A stretch of 28,907 bases of DNA from CAZAYB01 sp964489215 (GTDB lineage Bacteria > Planctomycetota > Phycisphaerae > Sedimentisphaerales > Anaerohalosphaeraceae): positions 1 through 28,907 of the forward strand of contig CAZAYB010000009.1 in NCBI GenBank assembly GCA_964489215.1, read 5' to 3'. The notes beneath the pieces are model-generated. The model saw only the letters and a list, made by a program, of their open reading frames with translations, searched no databases and was not told the origin of the DNA. The first letter of the stretch is position 1. Every line of letters starts with the position of its first letter. Of this stretch, positions 22,226 through 28,907 are shown piece by piece. The translations under genes and the position numbers were made by a program.

Positions 22226-23641
22226 TTAAATTTTAATTCCTGACACCCGAATTTCAAGGATATTTCTGCTTTTGGATGTCAATTGGGCAATATTAGCGCG
22301 TCTTAAAGGTACGAGCCATAAAAATTTGCCTGATTTGTCTTCTATGACAAATAAATTTTTCCTTTTTGCACGTAAAATATCTGAAGAAGTAATGAACTTG
22401 CTTAATTTGCATTCCGATTTTCTGCCCATGGGTATAAATCTGTCACCAGCCCGGCGAATTCTCGCTGAAATCGGAAAGCTGATTTTATCTGCGTCAAACC
22501 ATTCAATAAACCGGTCTTTATTGCGAATAAAAGACTCAAAATCAGCATTTTTTGCCTTAAAAAGAGCGGTCCTTATCTCAAAATCACCAAACTTAGTCTC
22601 ACCTTCCATATCAATAATTATTTCTTCTGGATCAAATTTGTTGTTTTTGGGCTTAATAAACAGAATTTGCCCCTTGTTTGTCTCGACTCTTAAGGCTCCG
22701 GGCAAAGTTAAACTGCTTTTTTTATTATTTTGACCAGTTTCATACAGCCTGTCATAATGGGCTTTGGTCATTTTCCTGAGACCGACACCAAGCTCTCCCA
22801 AAACTTTGTTAATCACTTCTATGTATTCGGGTTTGGTAAGGTTTGAAAATGAGGGCAAATCTAAACTTATTAAATCGTTATTGTTTTCTAAAACATTGTT
22901 TTCAATGAACTTATTAGCTTTGCTTTCAACAAGATTACAAAATTTGCCCGCTTTTTCACTTATTCTCGATAGTTTTGCAACCAGATCTTCATCGCTGTTT
23001 CCCTGCAGCCCGGGAATTATTTTATGCCTTATCTTATTTCTTGTAAATTTTGTCTGGGCATTGGTATGGTCATTTCGCCATTGCAGTTTTTTATCCTGCA
23101 AATACAGTTCTATCTCTTCTTTGCGCAAACAAAGCAGGGGCCTTACGAAATCAACATTCTTATTTTCCCGTTCAAATGTTTTCACTGCTCTTATACCAGC
23201 CAAACCAGCATAACCGGTACCCCGCATCATGCGATGGATAACTGTTTCAGCATTATCATCTTGATGATGACCTGTGGCAACTTTGCTTATTTCAAGAGTT
23301 AAGGCCATGCTCATTAAAGCTTTATGTCTAAGATTACGCCCGGCGGTCTCAAGAGATACTTTCGAGGAATTCGCAAAATCCCTGACATTCAGTGATTGAC
23401 AATAAAGCTTGACATTCATATCACTTGTCAGTTTTCTTACAAAATCCTCGTCTGCATCACTAAATTTGTCCCTGAGATTATGGTTTAAGTGCATTGCCGA
23501 TATTTCAAGCCTTAGCATGTCGTTTTTAGCCAGCTCAGCCAGAATCACTAACAAAGCAACCGAATCCGCTCCTCCCGAAACAGCGCAAAGCACCTTATCT
23601 GAATGCCCAAGCAGTTTGTTGGACTCAATATAGTCAAGCAC
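22226..23641 (-). CDS. tilS: tRNA(Ile)-lysidine synthase
   Basis: TilS attaches lysine to C34 of the CAU-anticodon tRNA-Ile so that it reads AUA. The PP-loop motif SGGADS is at residues 22-27, followed by AMHLNHNLRD and ATGHHQDDNAET, typical of the N-terminal ATP pyrophosphatase domain. The middle and C-terminal domains are present (RIRRAGDRFIPMG near the C-terminus). The length of 471 residues is normal for the long form. The start GTG at 23641 has no good ribosome site; the frame is open further upstream but without a better start codon. A strong terminator of the upstream lipoprotein gene lies before it, so it needs its own promoter, which I could not identify. Confidence 0.94.
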   Translation of the reverse strand: MLDYIESNKLLGHSDKVLCAVSGGADSVALLVILAELAKNDMLRLEISAMHLNHNLRDKFSDADEDFVRKLTSDMNVKLYCQSLNVRDFANSSKVSLETAGRNLRHKALMSMALTLEISKVATGHHQDDNAETVIHRMMRGTGYAGLAGIRAVKTFERENKNVDFVRPLLCLRKEEIELYLQDKKLQWRNDHTNAQTKFTRNKIRHKIIPGLQGNSDEDLVAKLSRISEKAGKFCNLVESKANKFIENNVLENNNDLISLDLPSFSNLTKPEYIEVINKVLGELGVGLRKMTKAHYDRLYETGQNNKKSSLTLPGALRVETNKGQILFIKPKNNKFDPEEIIIDMEGETKFGDFEIRTALFKAKNADFESFIRNKDRFIEWFDADKISFPISARIRRAGDRFIPMGRKSECKLSKFITSSDILRAKRKNLFVIEDKSGKFLWLVPLRRANIAQLTSKSRNILEIRVSGIKI

Positions 23642-23703
23642 CTTTAATTCTGTAATTTCAATTGGGCCTATTCTGGTTAACCTTAAAAAATGATTATTTA
23701 CAT

Positions 23704-23734
23704 AAAAAAGGCCTGCTTTTTCTGAGCAGGCCTT
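23704..23734 (-). terminator. strong intrinsic terminator after the BamD-like lipoprotein gene
   Basis: AAGGCCTGCT and AGCAGGCCTT form a perfect 10-bp stem with a loop of about 7 bases, followed on the minus strand by a T run that overlaps the stem end. It lies about 48 bases after the lipoprotein gene stop. The symmetric ends could also give weak activity on the plus strand. Confidence 0.8.
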
Positions 23735-23781
23735 GTGAAATTAACGTTGTAGTCTCAAACTTGCAGAACAAATCGCCGTAT

Positions 23782-24576
23782 TTACTGCAAATTTACAGGT
23801 TCCAGCTTTGAAAGCTCCAAAACCCTCTCTCTTGCATAATCGGTATTAGCCTTATATCGAGCTTCCTTTTCTATAGCCATCTGATAGAGCGTAAGTGCCT
23901 CATCTTTCATTTTCAGTCGTTTGTCCATGAGCCTTGCAGCCTTGAACCTGGCAGGATAAGGAGTATATTCATCCCATTGGAAAGCCCTTTGATAGTAAAC
24001 AACAGCTATTTCATAATCGTCAAAATATTCATAAACCTGCCCAGCTCTGTAAGCGGCATCGTCTATCTTGTCACTGGTCGGATATTCCGCTATCAAACGG
24101 TTAAATTTCGTCAGAGACTGCCTTAGCTTATCTTCATCCTTGATTATAACAAGTCCCCCGGCCTGTCGATAAAGGTCCATCGCACTTTGATACATCTGGT
24201 CTGCACCGGCTATCATGTTCTGAGCAGAAAGATTAGGTGGAGCCATTTCAGCAGGCATCAAATATTTATAATGGGCACCAAGAGATAGCGACTCAAGCTC
24301 TTTCCTCGCCCAGGCTGCCTTTGTAGCGTCACCTGTCATCATATAGTGATCGAGAAGTTTTTCGATCCATGCCCTGTAAGCTGCCCTGTGTGCCGCCATA
24401 TTTTCAACAAGGTCAACTTCGGATGGTTCAGGGACTGCATAGCCGGTGTCAACTGCAAGAGCTTCCTGAGCAGGGTCAACTCTGAATCTGGGATCATCTT
24501 TTACAACTTCTTCACACCCTGTCAGCATAATCAAAACCGCCGGCGTAAGTACCAATACTGTCAACATTCTGGACAT
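23782..24576 (-). CDS. BamD/YbgF-like TPR lipoprotein
   Basis: A lipoprotein signal peptide (hydrophobic residues 5-18, lipobox LTGC with Cys21, then Glu at +2 so not the Asp retention signal) suggests outer-membrane anchoring. Residues about 150-250 carry tetratricopeptide-like repeats: FNRLIAEYPTSDKIDDAAYRAG, then DDYEIAVVYYQRAFQ, then KDEALTLYQMAI. This fits the BamD/YbgF-type family, which acts in outer-membrane protein assembly or envelope coordination. The repeats start late, after about 110 residues without clear homology, so true BamD function is unsure. ATG at 24576 is chosen because AGGAG is 6 bases upstream; the in-frame TTG at 24582 would overlap that site. A terminator follows, so it may be transcribed alone. 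Confidence 0.78.
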   Translation of the reverse strand: MSRMLTVLVLTPAVLIMLTGCEEVVKDDPRFRVDPAQEALAVDTGYAVPEPSEVDLVENMAAHRAAYRAWIEKLLDHYMMTGDATKAAWARKELESLSLGAHYKYLMPAEMAPPNLSAQNMIAGADQMYQSAMDLYRQAGGLVIIKDEDKLRQSLTKFNRLIAEYPTSDKIDDAAYRAGQVYEYFDDYEIAVVYYQRAFQWDEYTPYPARFKAARLMDKRLKMKDEALTLYQMAIEKEARYKANTDYARERVLELSKLEPVNLQ

Positions 24577-24625
24577 AGCCAACTCCTTTCAGATTTGTAT
24601 AAAAATTCCTTTTATTTATGGGTAC

Positions 24626-24655
24626 CTTATATCAGAAAATACCAATTACAGTTAA
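24626..24655 (-). promoter_or_regulatory. promoter candidate for the lipoprotein gene
   Basis: On the minus strand TTAACT (four of six) and TATAAG (five of six) are separated by 18 bases in the 105-base gap after ispD. The predicted start leaves a leader of about 45 bases. With the terminator after the gene, this would make a single-gene unit. Confidence 0.4.
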
Positions 24656-24681
24656 AATGTCAAGCTAATTATCAGCTAATA

Positions 24682-25419
24682 TCACCATTGGGCCTCAATA
24701 AAGGGACCGCCTGGACCGGCTGGTTTAGGCTTTGGTCTGTTACTGATTATCGCCTCAGCTATGGGAAGGTCGCTTTTGCGGGTAATTTTAATATTCGAAT
24801 GATCGGTTTCAACTATGCTCACCTTTTCACCAAGAGCTTCAACAAGGGCCGCATCGTCGGTTATCCTGGTTTTGTCCACATTGGAAATATTCTTGTAAGC
24901 TTTTTGAAGCAGCGCCCGATCAAAAACCTGTGGTGTCTGAGCCTCGTAAAGATTATCCCTGTCAATAGTTTCGGATATCAGTTTGTTATCCGCCTTTTTC
25001 AAGGTACCTATCACCCTGGCCGCAAGTATAGCCGCTTTTGTCTGTTGAGCTTTCTCAAAAACCTCCTCTACCCATTGTTTCGTCAGACAGCACCTTACAG
25101 CATCGTGAACTGCAACAATTTCAATATCATCATCCAAAAGCTCCATAGCCTTTGCCACTGTTTCAAATCTTTCGCTTCCCCCGTGGCAAAGTTTCACTCC
25201 GTAAAAACTTAGGTTTGGACCCCATTTCAAACGAACAAGCTCATCATCATCAGGGCTTATTGCCAGGATAATCTGAGAAACGTTATCTTTGCTTTCGAAA
25301 AATTCAATACTGCGTAAAAATGCCGCTCTGCCACCGACTTCCACAAACGGTTTTTTCCGGTTGCCGCCAAACCTGGCACTGGCACCTGCTGCACAAATTA
25401 TTACTGCTGACTTTTTCAT
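24682..25419 (-). CDS. ispD: 2-C-methyl-D-erythritol 4-phosphate cytidylyltransferase
   Basis: IspD joins MEP and CTP to CDP-ME in isoprenoid synthesis. The nucleotidyltransferase loop is AAGASARFGGNRKKPF at residues 10-25. GSERFETVAKAM, VAVHDAVRCC and EAQTPQVFDRALL with the TDDAALVE block are diagnostic. The length of 245 residues is normal, with a short Pro/Gly-rich tail (KPKPAGPGGPF) beyond the usual end. AAGGT lies 5 bases before the ATG. It follows cobO after 18 bases and is probably co-transcribed with it. The product of a later enzyme, ispF, is encoded over 8 kb away. Confidence 0.96.
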   Translation of the reverse strand: MKKSAVIICAAGASARFGGNRKKPFVEVGGRAAFLRSIEFFESKDNVSQIILAISPDDDELVRLKWGPNLSFYGVKLCHGGSERFETVAKAMELLDDDIEIVAVHDAVRCCLTKQWVEEVFEKAQQTKAAILAARVIGTLKKADNKLISETIDRDNLYEAQTPQVFDRALLQKAYKNISNVDKTRITDDAALVEALGEKVSIVETDHSNIKITRKSDLPIAEAIISNRPKPKPAGPGGPFIEAQW

Positions 25420-25437
25420 CGTTTACCTTATAGTTTG

Positions 25438-25977
25438 TTAATACTCTATGCAGCGCCTGGCCTTGACTCCATTTTCAAAGGGATGTTTTATACATTCCAT
25501 TTTGGTTACAAGATCAGCTTTTGCAATAAGTTTCTCATCCGCTCCCCGGCCGGTTAGTACTATCTCAACCTTTTCGTTACGATTATCCAGTAATTGGGTA
25601 ATACTTTCAATGCTGACAAGTTTCTTATAATAGCAGAAAATGATTTCATCCAGAATTATCATATCGAAATATTTCTCATGGGCTGCAGTTTCACATTCTG
25701 CAAGTGCCTCATAAATACTTGATTTAACCTTTTCAAAATGAGAGCAATCCTTGTCTGATTTTTGCATATCCCAAGGTTCTTCAAGAGCTTTAAGAGTTAT
25801 ATTGTCAACCTTTTTAATAGCGTTGCGTTCACCAAGGCTAAGACCTGGAGGTTTTAGAAACTGGTAAATCAAAACTTTTGCATTATGACCTGCCGCACGC
25901 AGTGCCAATCCGAATGCAGCGGTGCTTTTACCTTTTCCCTGGCCGGTATAAATTTGTACCTGTCCTTTTTCCAGCAT
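25438..25977 (-). CDS. cobO: cob(I)yrinic acid a,c-diamide adenosyltransferase (CobO/BtuR)
   Basis: This enzyme adenosylates corrinoids from ATP to give coenzyme B12 forms. The N-terminal P-loop is GQGKGKST at residues 12-19, followed by AAFGLALRAAGHNAKVLIYQFLK, the typical CobA/CobO/BtuR start. The Walker B-like ILDEI segment lies mid-protein and the C-terminus ends KARRCIEY, close to the family ending KxGIEY. The length of 179 residues is normal. No corrinoid-synthesis neighbour or cobalamin riboswitch is seen, which suits salvage of imported corrinoids. A 12-base inverted repeat with TA-rich core (25983-25994) lies just before the start. Confidence 0.93.
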   Translation of the reverse strand: MLEKGQVQIYTGQGKGKSTAAFGLALRAAGHNAKVLIYQFLKPPGLSLGERNAIKKVDNITLKALEEPWDMQKSDKDCSHFEKVKSSIYEALAECETAAHEKYFDMIILDEIIFCYYKKLVSIESITQLLDNRNEKVEIVLTGRGADEKLIAKADLVTKMECIKHPFENGVKARRCIEY

Positions 25978-26063
25978 AAAAGTATTTTAATACAAATACG
26001 GCCGGGTAAAAAGGAAAATACTGACTAAATGAAGTGAAAATTGTGTTTCAGCAATATGAGAAC

Positions 26064-26100
26064 GAAAAAATCGATTCCTGACTCTCTTTATTGTTCAGGA
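26064..26100 (-). terminator. weak terminator candidate after the PilZ gene
   Basis: On the minus strand TCCTGA and TCAGGA form a 6-bp stem that includes the PilZ stop codon, with a 13-base loop; six T follow after five bases. The long loop and the gap before the T run make it weak. Confidence 0.3.
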
Positions 26101-26532
26101 GTCTTTACCGATTACCGATTCAAGCTGATTGTCAGCTCCAGCTGCTCCTTCAATTGTCATCTGACAATCGGTCAAAAGTGCGTCAGAGTCGTCTATCATC
26201 TCACCCGGCTTGAAACTCAGGGGTTCGCAGAATTGAACTGCCACTCGTCTTACGAAAGCACTTAGGTCGTCAACTCGAGATATATTCCCTTCACGAATGA
26301 AATTTTCAAGCTCAAAAGAACTGTCCTCGCCGTATTTCGGGACACTAAAACGAGTGGAAACCTTCTGACCCGGCAGGGGGCAGCGGTCAGCATAGCACGT
26401 AAAAGCCGCACCTGTGCTGCTGATATCAACCATCTGACCCTGGCATAGATTTTCATTATACTGGTCGGCAAACCAGATGGGCCAGTTATATTTTAGACGC
26501 TTTTCGTTTCTTTTCTCTTGAAATTCGCTCAT
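26095..26532 (-). CDS. PilZ domain protein (c-di-GMP receptor candidate)
   Basis: The 145-residue cytoplasmic protein carries both c-di-GMP-binding motifs of PilZ domains: RxxxR at residues 8-12 (RNEKR) and DxSxxG at 36-41 (DISSTG), with beta-barrel-like alternation after them, ending with RRVAVQF. It has no attached output domain, so it probably acts by binding a partner protein. ATG at 26532 is chosen because GGAG lies 7 bases upstream; an in-frame start at 26568 would add 12 residues with no ribosome site. It stands between murD and cobO with gaps of 274 and 117 bases, so it is probably an independent unit. No GGDEF or EAL gene is in the window. Confidence 0.88.
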   Translation of the reverse strand: MSEFQEKRNEKRLKYNWPIWFADQYNENLCQGQMVDISSTGAAFTCYADRCPLPGQKVSTRFSVPKYGEDSSFELENFIREGNISRVDDLSAFVRRVAVQFCEPLSFKPGEMIDDSDALLTDCQMTIEGAAGADNQLESVIGKDS

Positions 26533-26806
26533 TATAAATCTCCATCTGCTATTTGTTACCAGGGGCATTAAAAACGAGTTGCGGTGCCGTTATTGCCTGA
26601 CGAATGAGCAAAACGAAATAAAATACCTCGGTATAAAATAGATATCGGAAATTATTAACCTGAACTTAAACGCAGCTGCCTGCTTTTAAGAGTTTTAAAA
26701 AAGAAAACACGCAATTTCAAAAGTCCTATAATATTACAAATAACAGGCCGAAAATTGCTTCAATCACCATTGATTTTTATAGCTTTCGTTTAATTTCAGA
26801 ATTTTC
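26533..26806. other. AT-rich intergenic region between murD and the PilZ gene
   Basis: This 274-base gap is the longest in the window. I see no convincing open frame, tRNA or strong terminator for murD. Several AT-rich stretches resemble -10 elements for the PilZ gene, but none has a matching -35 at the right distance. A short AATCA/TGATT hairpin near 26765-26780 lacks a T run. Confidence 0.4.
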
Positions 26807-28183
26807 TTAAAGTGAAAGAACCCTTTCTTTAAACACCCGTGCCCGGTGCTGAAAATTGTCGAACATGTCATAACTGGCACACCCAGGCGACAGGACCACA
26901 ACATCCCCTTTAGTAGCTATCCGCGCAGCTTTATCTACTGCATCATTCATGCTTTGCGAAGTTTCAATTATAATATCACCTGACAACTGCTTTACTGACT
27001 CGGTAATTTTACCTCCCGTCTGGCCGATAACCACTAATGCCCTGGCATTTTTTGCAATCGCATCCGCCATTTTATCCAGATCAAGGCCTTTATCGTACCC
27101 GCCCGCTATTAATATCAGAGGTTGGGTAAAACTTTCTACCGCAGCTATAGTGCTTTCAGGTGTAGTCGATATCGAGTCGTTATACCAGCGGACATCTTTA
27201 GTTTCACAAACAAATTCAAGACGATGCTCTAAACCTCTGAAACTTTCAATCCCCTTTTCGACCATTTCCATACCTATATTAAGACTTTTGCAGACTGTCA
27301 GAGCCGCTGCAAGGTTGCTTAGATTGGCCCTTCCGGGAAGCTTGAATTTCTCTGCCATTGATTTCGGCACATCATCACCGCCAAAAAGAAAACATTCCCT
27401 TCCAGGCTCATCTTTGAGACTTTCAAACCAACTGGAAGTTATCTCATCTTCACTATTGAATATCGAAATAAATTTGTCCCGCCTGCATTTACGCTGAAGA
27501 GTAAAAAGTTTCTTTTTGGCGTCACAGTAAGAACCGAATGTTCCGTGACGGTCAAGATGGTTTTCAGTAAGGTTAGTAATAACCGCAACTTCCGGCCCAG
27601 GAGTACTGCCAAGCTGCTCGATCTGAAAACTGCTTATTTCAAGAACCGTAATGTCGTTTTCTCCAATTTTATCAAGCAATCCAAGCAGCGGAACATTCCC
27701 AATATTGCCGCTCAACCGAACATTACTGAATTTAACATCCCCGTGTTTAACTGCGTGACTAAGTAAATGAGCCGTAAGTGCACAAGTAGTGCTCTTGCCG
27801 TTAGCACCGGTTACAGCAACAACAATACCCTTTCTAAGTTCAAGAAATATCTGCATCTGGCTTGTTATCACCTTACCTGCGTTTTTTGCCGTAACAACGT
27901 AATCATTATCCAAAGCTACCGCTGGATTGACAATAACAACATCACATCTTTCTGCGAAATCCTCAGGGTAATGTCTGCCTAATCGAAATTCAACTTGATC
28001 AAAATCCTTTAATGCTTCTACAGCCCCTTTCAATTTATTCGCATCGGCTTTATCGGTAACAATAACTTTTTCTGCTCCGGTTTTACATGCGAATTCAGCG
28101 CTGTCAACACCTCCTCCAAAACTGCCCAAACCCATCACCAAAACAGTTTTGCCGGTAAAATATTGCTTATAAGAACCATTCAA
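26807..28183 (-). CDS. murD: UDP-N-acetylmuramoyl-L-alanine--D-glutamate ligase
   Basis: MurD adds D-glutamate to UDP-MurNAc-L-Ala in cytoplasmic peptidoglycan precursor synthesis. The N-terminal UDP-binding Rossmann part starts VLVMGLGSFGGG at 14-25, the ATP loop VTGANGKST is at 124-132, and NLTENHLDRHG and HRLEFV with NDSISTTPEST are typical Mur ligase blocks. The length of 458 residues is normal. The start is TTG at 28183 with GAGGG 7 bases upstream. The GGG after GLGSF differs from the usual GLGxSGxA; I recall this form from planctomycetes. It lies 38 bases after lexA and outside any mur/fts cluster, so the two genes are probably co-transcribed. Confidence 0.95.
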   Translation of the reverse strand: MNGSYKQYFTGKTVLVMGLGSFGGGVDSAEFACKTGAEKVIVTDKADANKLKGAVEALKDFDQVEFRLGRHYPEDFAERCDVVIVNPAVALDNDYVVTAKNAGKVITSQMQIFLELRKGIVVAVTGANGKSTTCALTAHLLSHAVKHGDVKFSNVRLSGNIGNVPLLGLLDKIGENDITVLEISSFQIEQLGSTPGPEVAVITNLTENHLDRHGTFGSYCDAKKKLFTLQRKCRRDKFISIFNSEDEITSSWFESLKDEPGRECFLFGGDDVPKSMAEKFKLPGRANLSNLAAALTVCKSLNIGMEMVEKGIESFRGLEHRLEFVCETKDVRWYNDSISTTPESTIAAVESFTQPLILIAGGYDKGLDLDKMADAIAKNARALVVIGQTGGKITESVKQLSGDIIIETSQSMNDAVDKAARIATKGDVVVLSPGCASYDMFDNFQHRARVFKERVLSL

Positions 28184-28221
28184 ATTAATACCCTCAAAAC
28201 CGGCGCCAATATCCTGTAACT

Positions 28222-28902
28222 CTACATTTTGCGTATCAGCCCGGTTACCACAGCCTCAATTCGGCACTTATCCGTGCAAATTGGTTCATATTTCTCATTT
28301 GCCGATACAAGCTTCACCATGGACTTGTCATTATAAAACCTTTTAACCGTTGCGGTATCATCATCTACTATAGCGACCACCAACTCCCCGTTTCGGGCAG
28401 TTTGACATTTTTTGCATACGATGTAATCTCCCTCGAAGATCCCCTCACCAATCATACTGTCCCCGCAAACTTCCAAAGCGAAAACATCATCGGCACTGCC
28501 GAAAATATCAAGAGCTATCTTTTCATTATCCTCTATTGCTTCTATAGGAACACCAGCAGCAACTTTACCAGCCAAAGGTATGTCAACCCTGCCGGGCCTT
28601 GTCTCTTCGGAGTTATTGACAGAATTTTCCGAAGAATCCTCTGAACCGCGAACATATTTTTTAAGCAGCAGAACCCCTTTTCTGGTCAGTCTCAAAGAGC
28701 GAGCCTTGCCCCGGGATTCGCATATCAGACCTTTTCTGCGAAGTTCTGCGACGTGTTCGAATATGGTACTTCGGCTTGCTTTTGCCTGCTGAGCTAATTC
28801 CGATATCGTCGCTGAATAGCACCTGCTGAGTCGGAATTTTCGAATGCTTTGCAAAACCTCCATCTGTCTTGGAGTTACGTTTATTTGTCTTTTTGCTGAC
28901 AA
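28222..28902 (-). CDS. lexA: LexA-type SOS repressor
   Basis: The N-terminal winged helix-turn-helix (residues 10-75: TPRQMEVLQSI, TISELAQQAKASRSTIFEHV) and the S24 peptidase domain fit LexA. The self-cleavage site is A116-G117 (GKVAAGVPI), the catalytic Ser149 lies in CGDSM and Lys187 in ATVKRF. A 30-residue acidic linker (about 86-105) separates the domains. The recognition region has SRSTIFEHV where many LexA have STSTVHRHL, so the operator may differ from known SOS boxes. The length of 226 residues is slightly long. The start is TTG at 28902, only 5 bases from the window edge, so a start further upstream cannot be excluded and self-regulatory sites are outside. murD follows. Confidence 0.92.
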   Translation of the reverse strand: MSAKRQINVTPRQMEVLQSIRKFRLSRCYSATISELAQQAKASRSTIFEHVAELRRKGLICESRGKARSLRLTRKGVLLLKKYVRGSEDSSENSVNNSEETRPGRVDIPLAGKVAAGVPIEAIEDNEKIALDIFGSADDVFALEVCGDSMIGEGIFEGDYIVCKKCQTARNGELVVAIVDDDTATVKRFYNDKSMVKLVSANEKYEPICTDKCRIEAVVTGLIRKM

Positions 28903-28907
28903 TTTCT

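Noticed and set aside
22764..23213. Plus-strand frame of 149 codons inside tilS
   Set aside because: Antisense to the middle of TilS; Ser/Leu/Phe-rich shadow without a start signal.
24346..25212. Long plus-strand frame of 288 codons over the lipoprotein and ispD genes
   Set aside because: It lies antisense across two well-supported genes and their gap, has no family motif, and its Phe/Cys/Asn-rich composition is that of a complementary-strand shadow.
25978..26094. Cobalamin riboswitch before cobO
   Set aside because: The leader is short and AT-rich and shows no B12-box-like or GC-rich helical structure; only a small GTATT/AATAC inverted repeat is present.
26949..27497. Plus-strand frame of 182 codons inside murD
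   Set aside because: Antisense to a clear MurD ligase; no ribosome site and no protein-like domain.
1..28907. tRNA, rRNA, CRISPR array, insertion sequence, prophage or toxin-antitoxin gene
   Set aside because: I looked for conserved tRNA arms, direct repeats with spacers, transposase motifs and terminal repeats, and found none that I could support.

Overview
The window looks like chromosomal housekeeping DNA from a diderm bacterium, most likely a planctomycete of the Phycisphaerae type. That placement is an inference from family features: a MurD with a glycine-tripled Rossmann loop (GLGSFGGG), a CdsA with PGFGGVLD in place of the usual PGHGGxLD, a dispanin/DUF2752 pair, a BamD-like lipoprotein and a YbeY with an altered metal motif. 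GC content is moderate, below 50% by eye. I see no rRNA, tRNA, CRISPR array, insertion sequence, phage gene or obvious island. Nearly all genes are core genes, so the novelty is in architecture: a fusion, domain losses, altered motifs and regulatory hairpins.

Layout. Two long co-directional blocks converge. The plus-strand block (1-11126) runs: dgt C-terminus, a PgpA-UppP fusion, two uncharacterised genes, purA, uppS, cdsA, phoH (ybeZ), a shortened PgpH-type HD phosphodiesterase, ybeY, a CNNM/CorC protein, recO. The minus-strand block, in its own reading direction from 28902 down to 11129, runs: lexA, murD, a PilZ protein, cobO, ispD, a BamD-like lipoprotein, tilS, gap, pgk, rpe, accD, hisC, hisB, ispF, cysS, ruvC, ruvA, ruvB, a dispanin and a DUF2752 membrane protein. 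The blocks meet with only 2 bp between recO and the DUF2752 gene.

How the genes work together. The left block combines lipid-carrier and phospholipid synthesis (UppS makes undecaprenyl-PP, the UppP domain dephosphorylates it, CdsA makes CDP-diacylglycerol, the PgpA domain makes phosphatidylglycerol) with a conserved RNA/envelope neighbourhood (PhoH, PgpH, YbeY, CorC, RecO). The right block holds a glycolysis/pentose-phosphate group (gap, pgk, rpe) with hairpins between the genes, then a tightly packed mixed operon (accD-hisC-hisB-ispF-cysS-ruvC-ruvA-ruvB) with several stop/start overlaps and a candidate promoter upstream of accD. The MEP genes ispD and ispF are both present but more than 8 kb apart.

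Most notable: (i) the PgpA-UppP fusion, whose junction holds homopolymer runs where a single-base change in either direction would restore two separate genes; (ii) a PgpH-type phosphodiesterase without its extracytoplasmic 7TMR-HDED sensor; (iii) Asp for the third metal-binding His of YbeY; (iv) an intrinsic-terminator-like hairpin inside the 5' part of the DUF2752 frame; (v) terminator-like hairpins after gap and pgk; (vi) a perfect 11-bp palindrome at the predicted gap transcription start.
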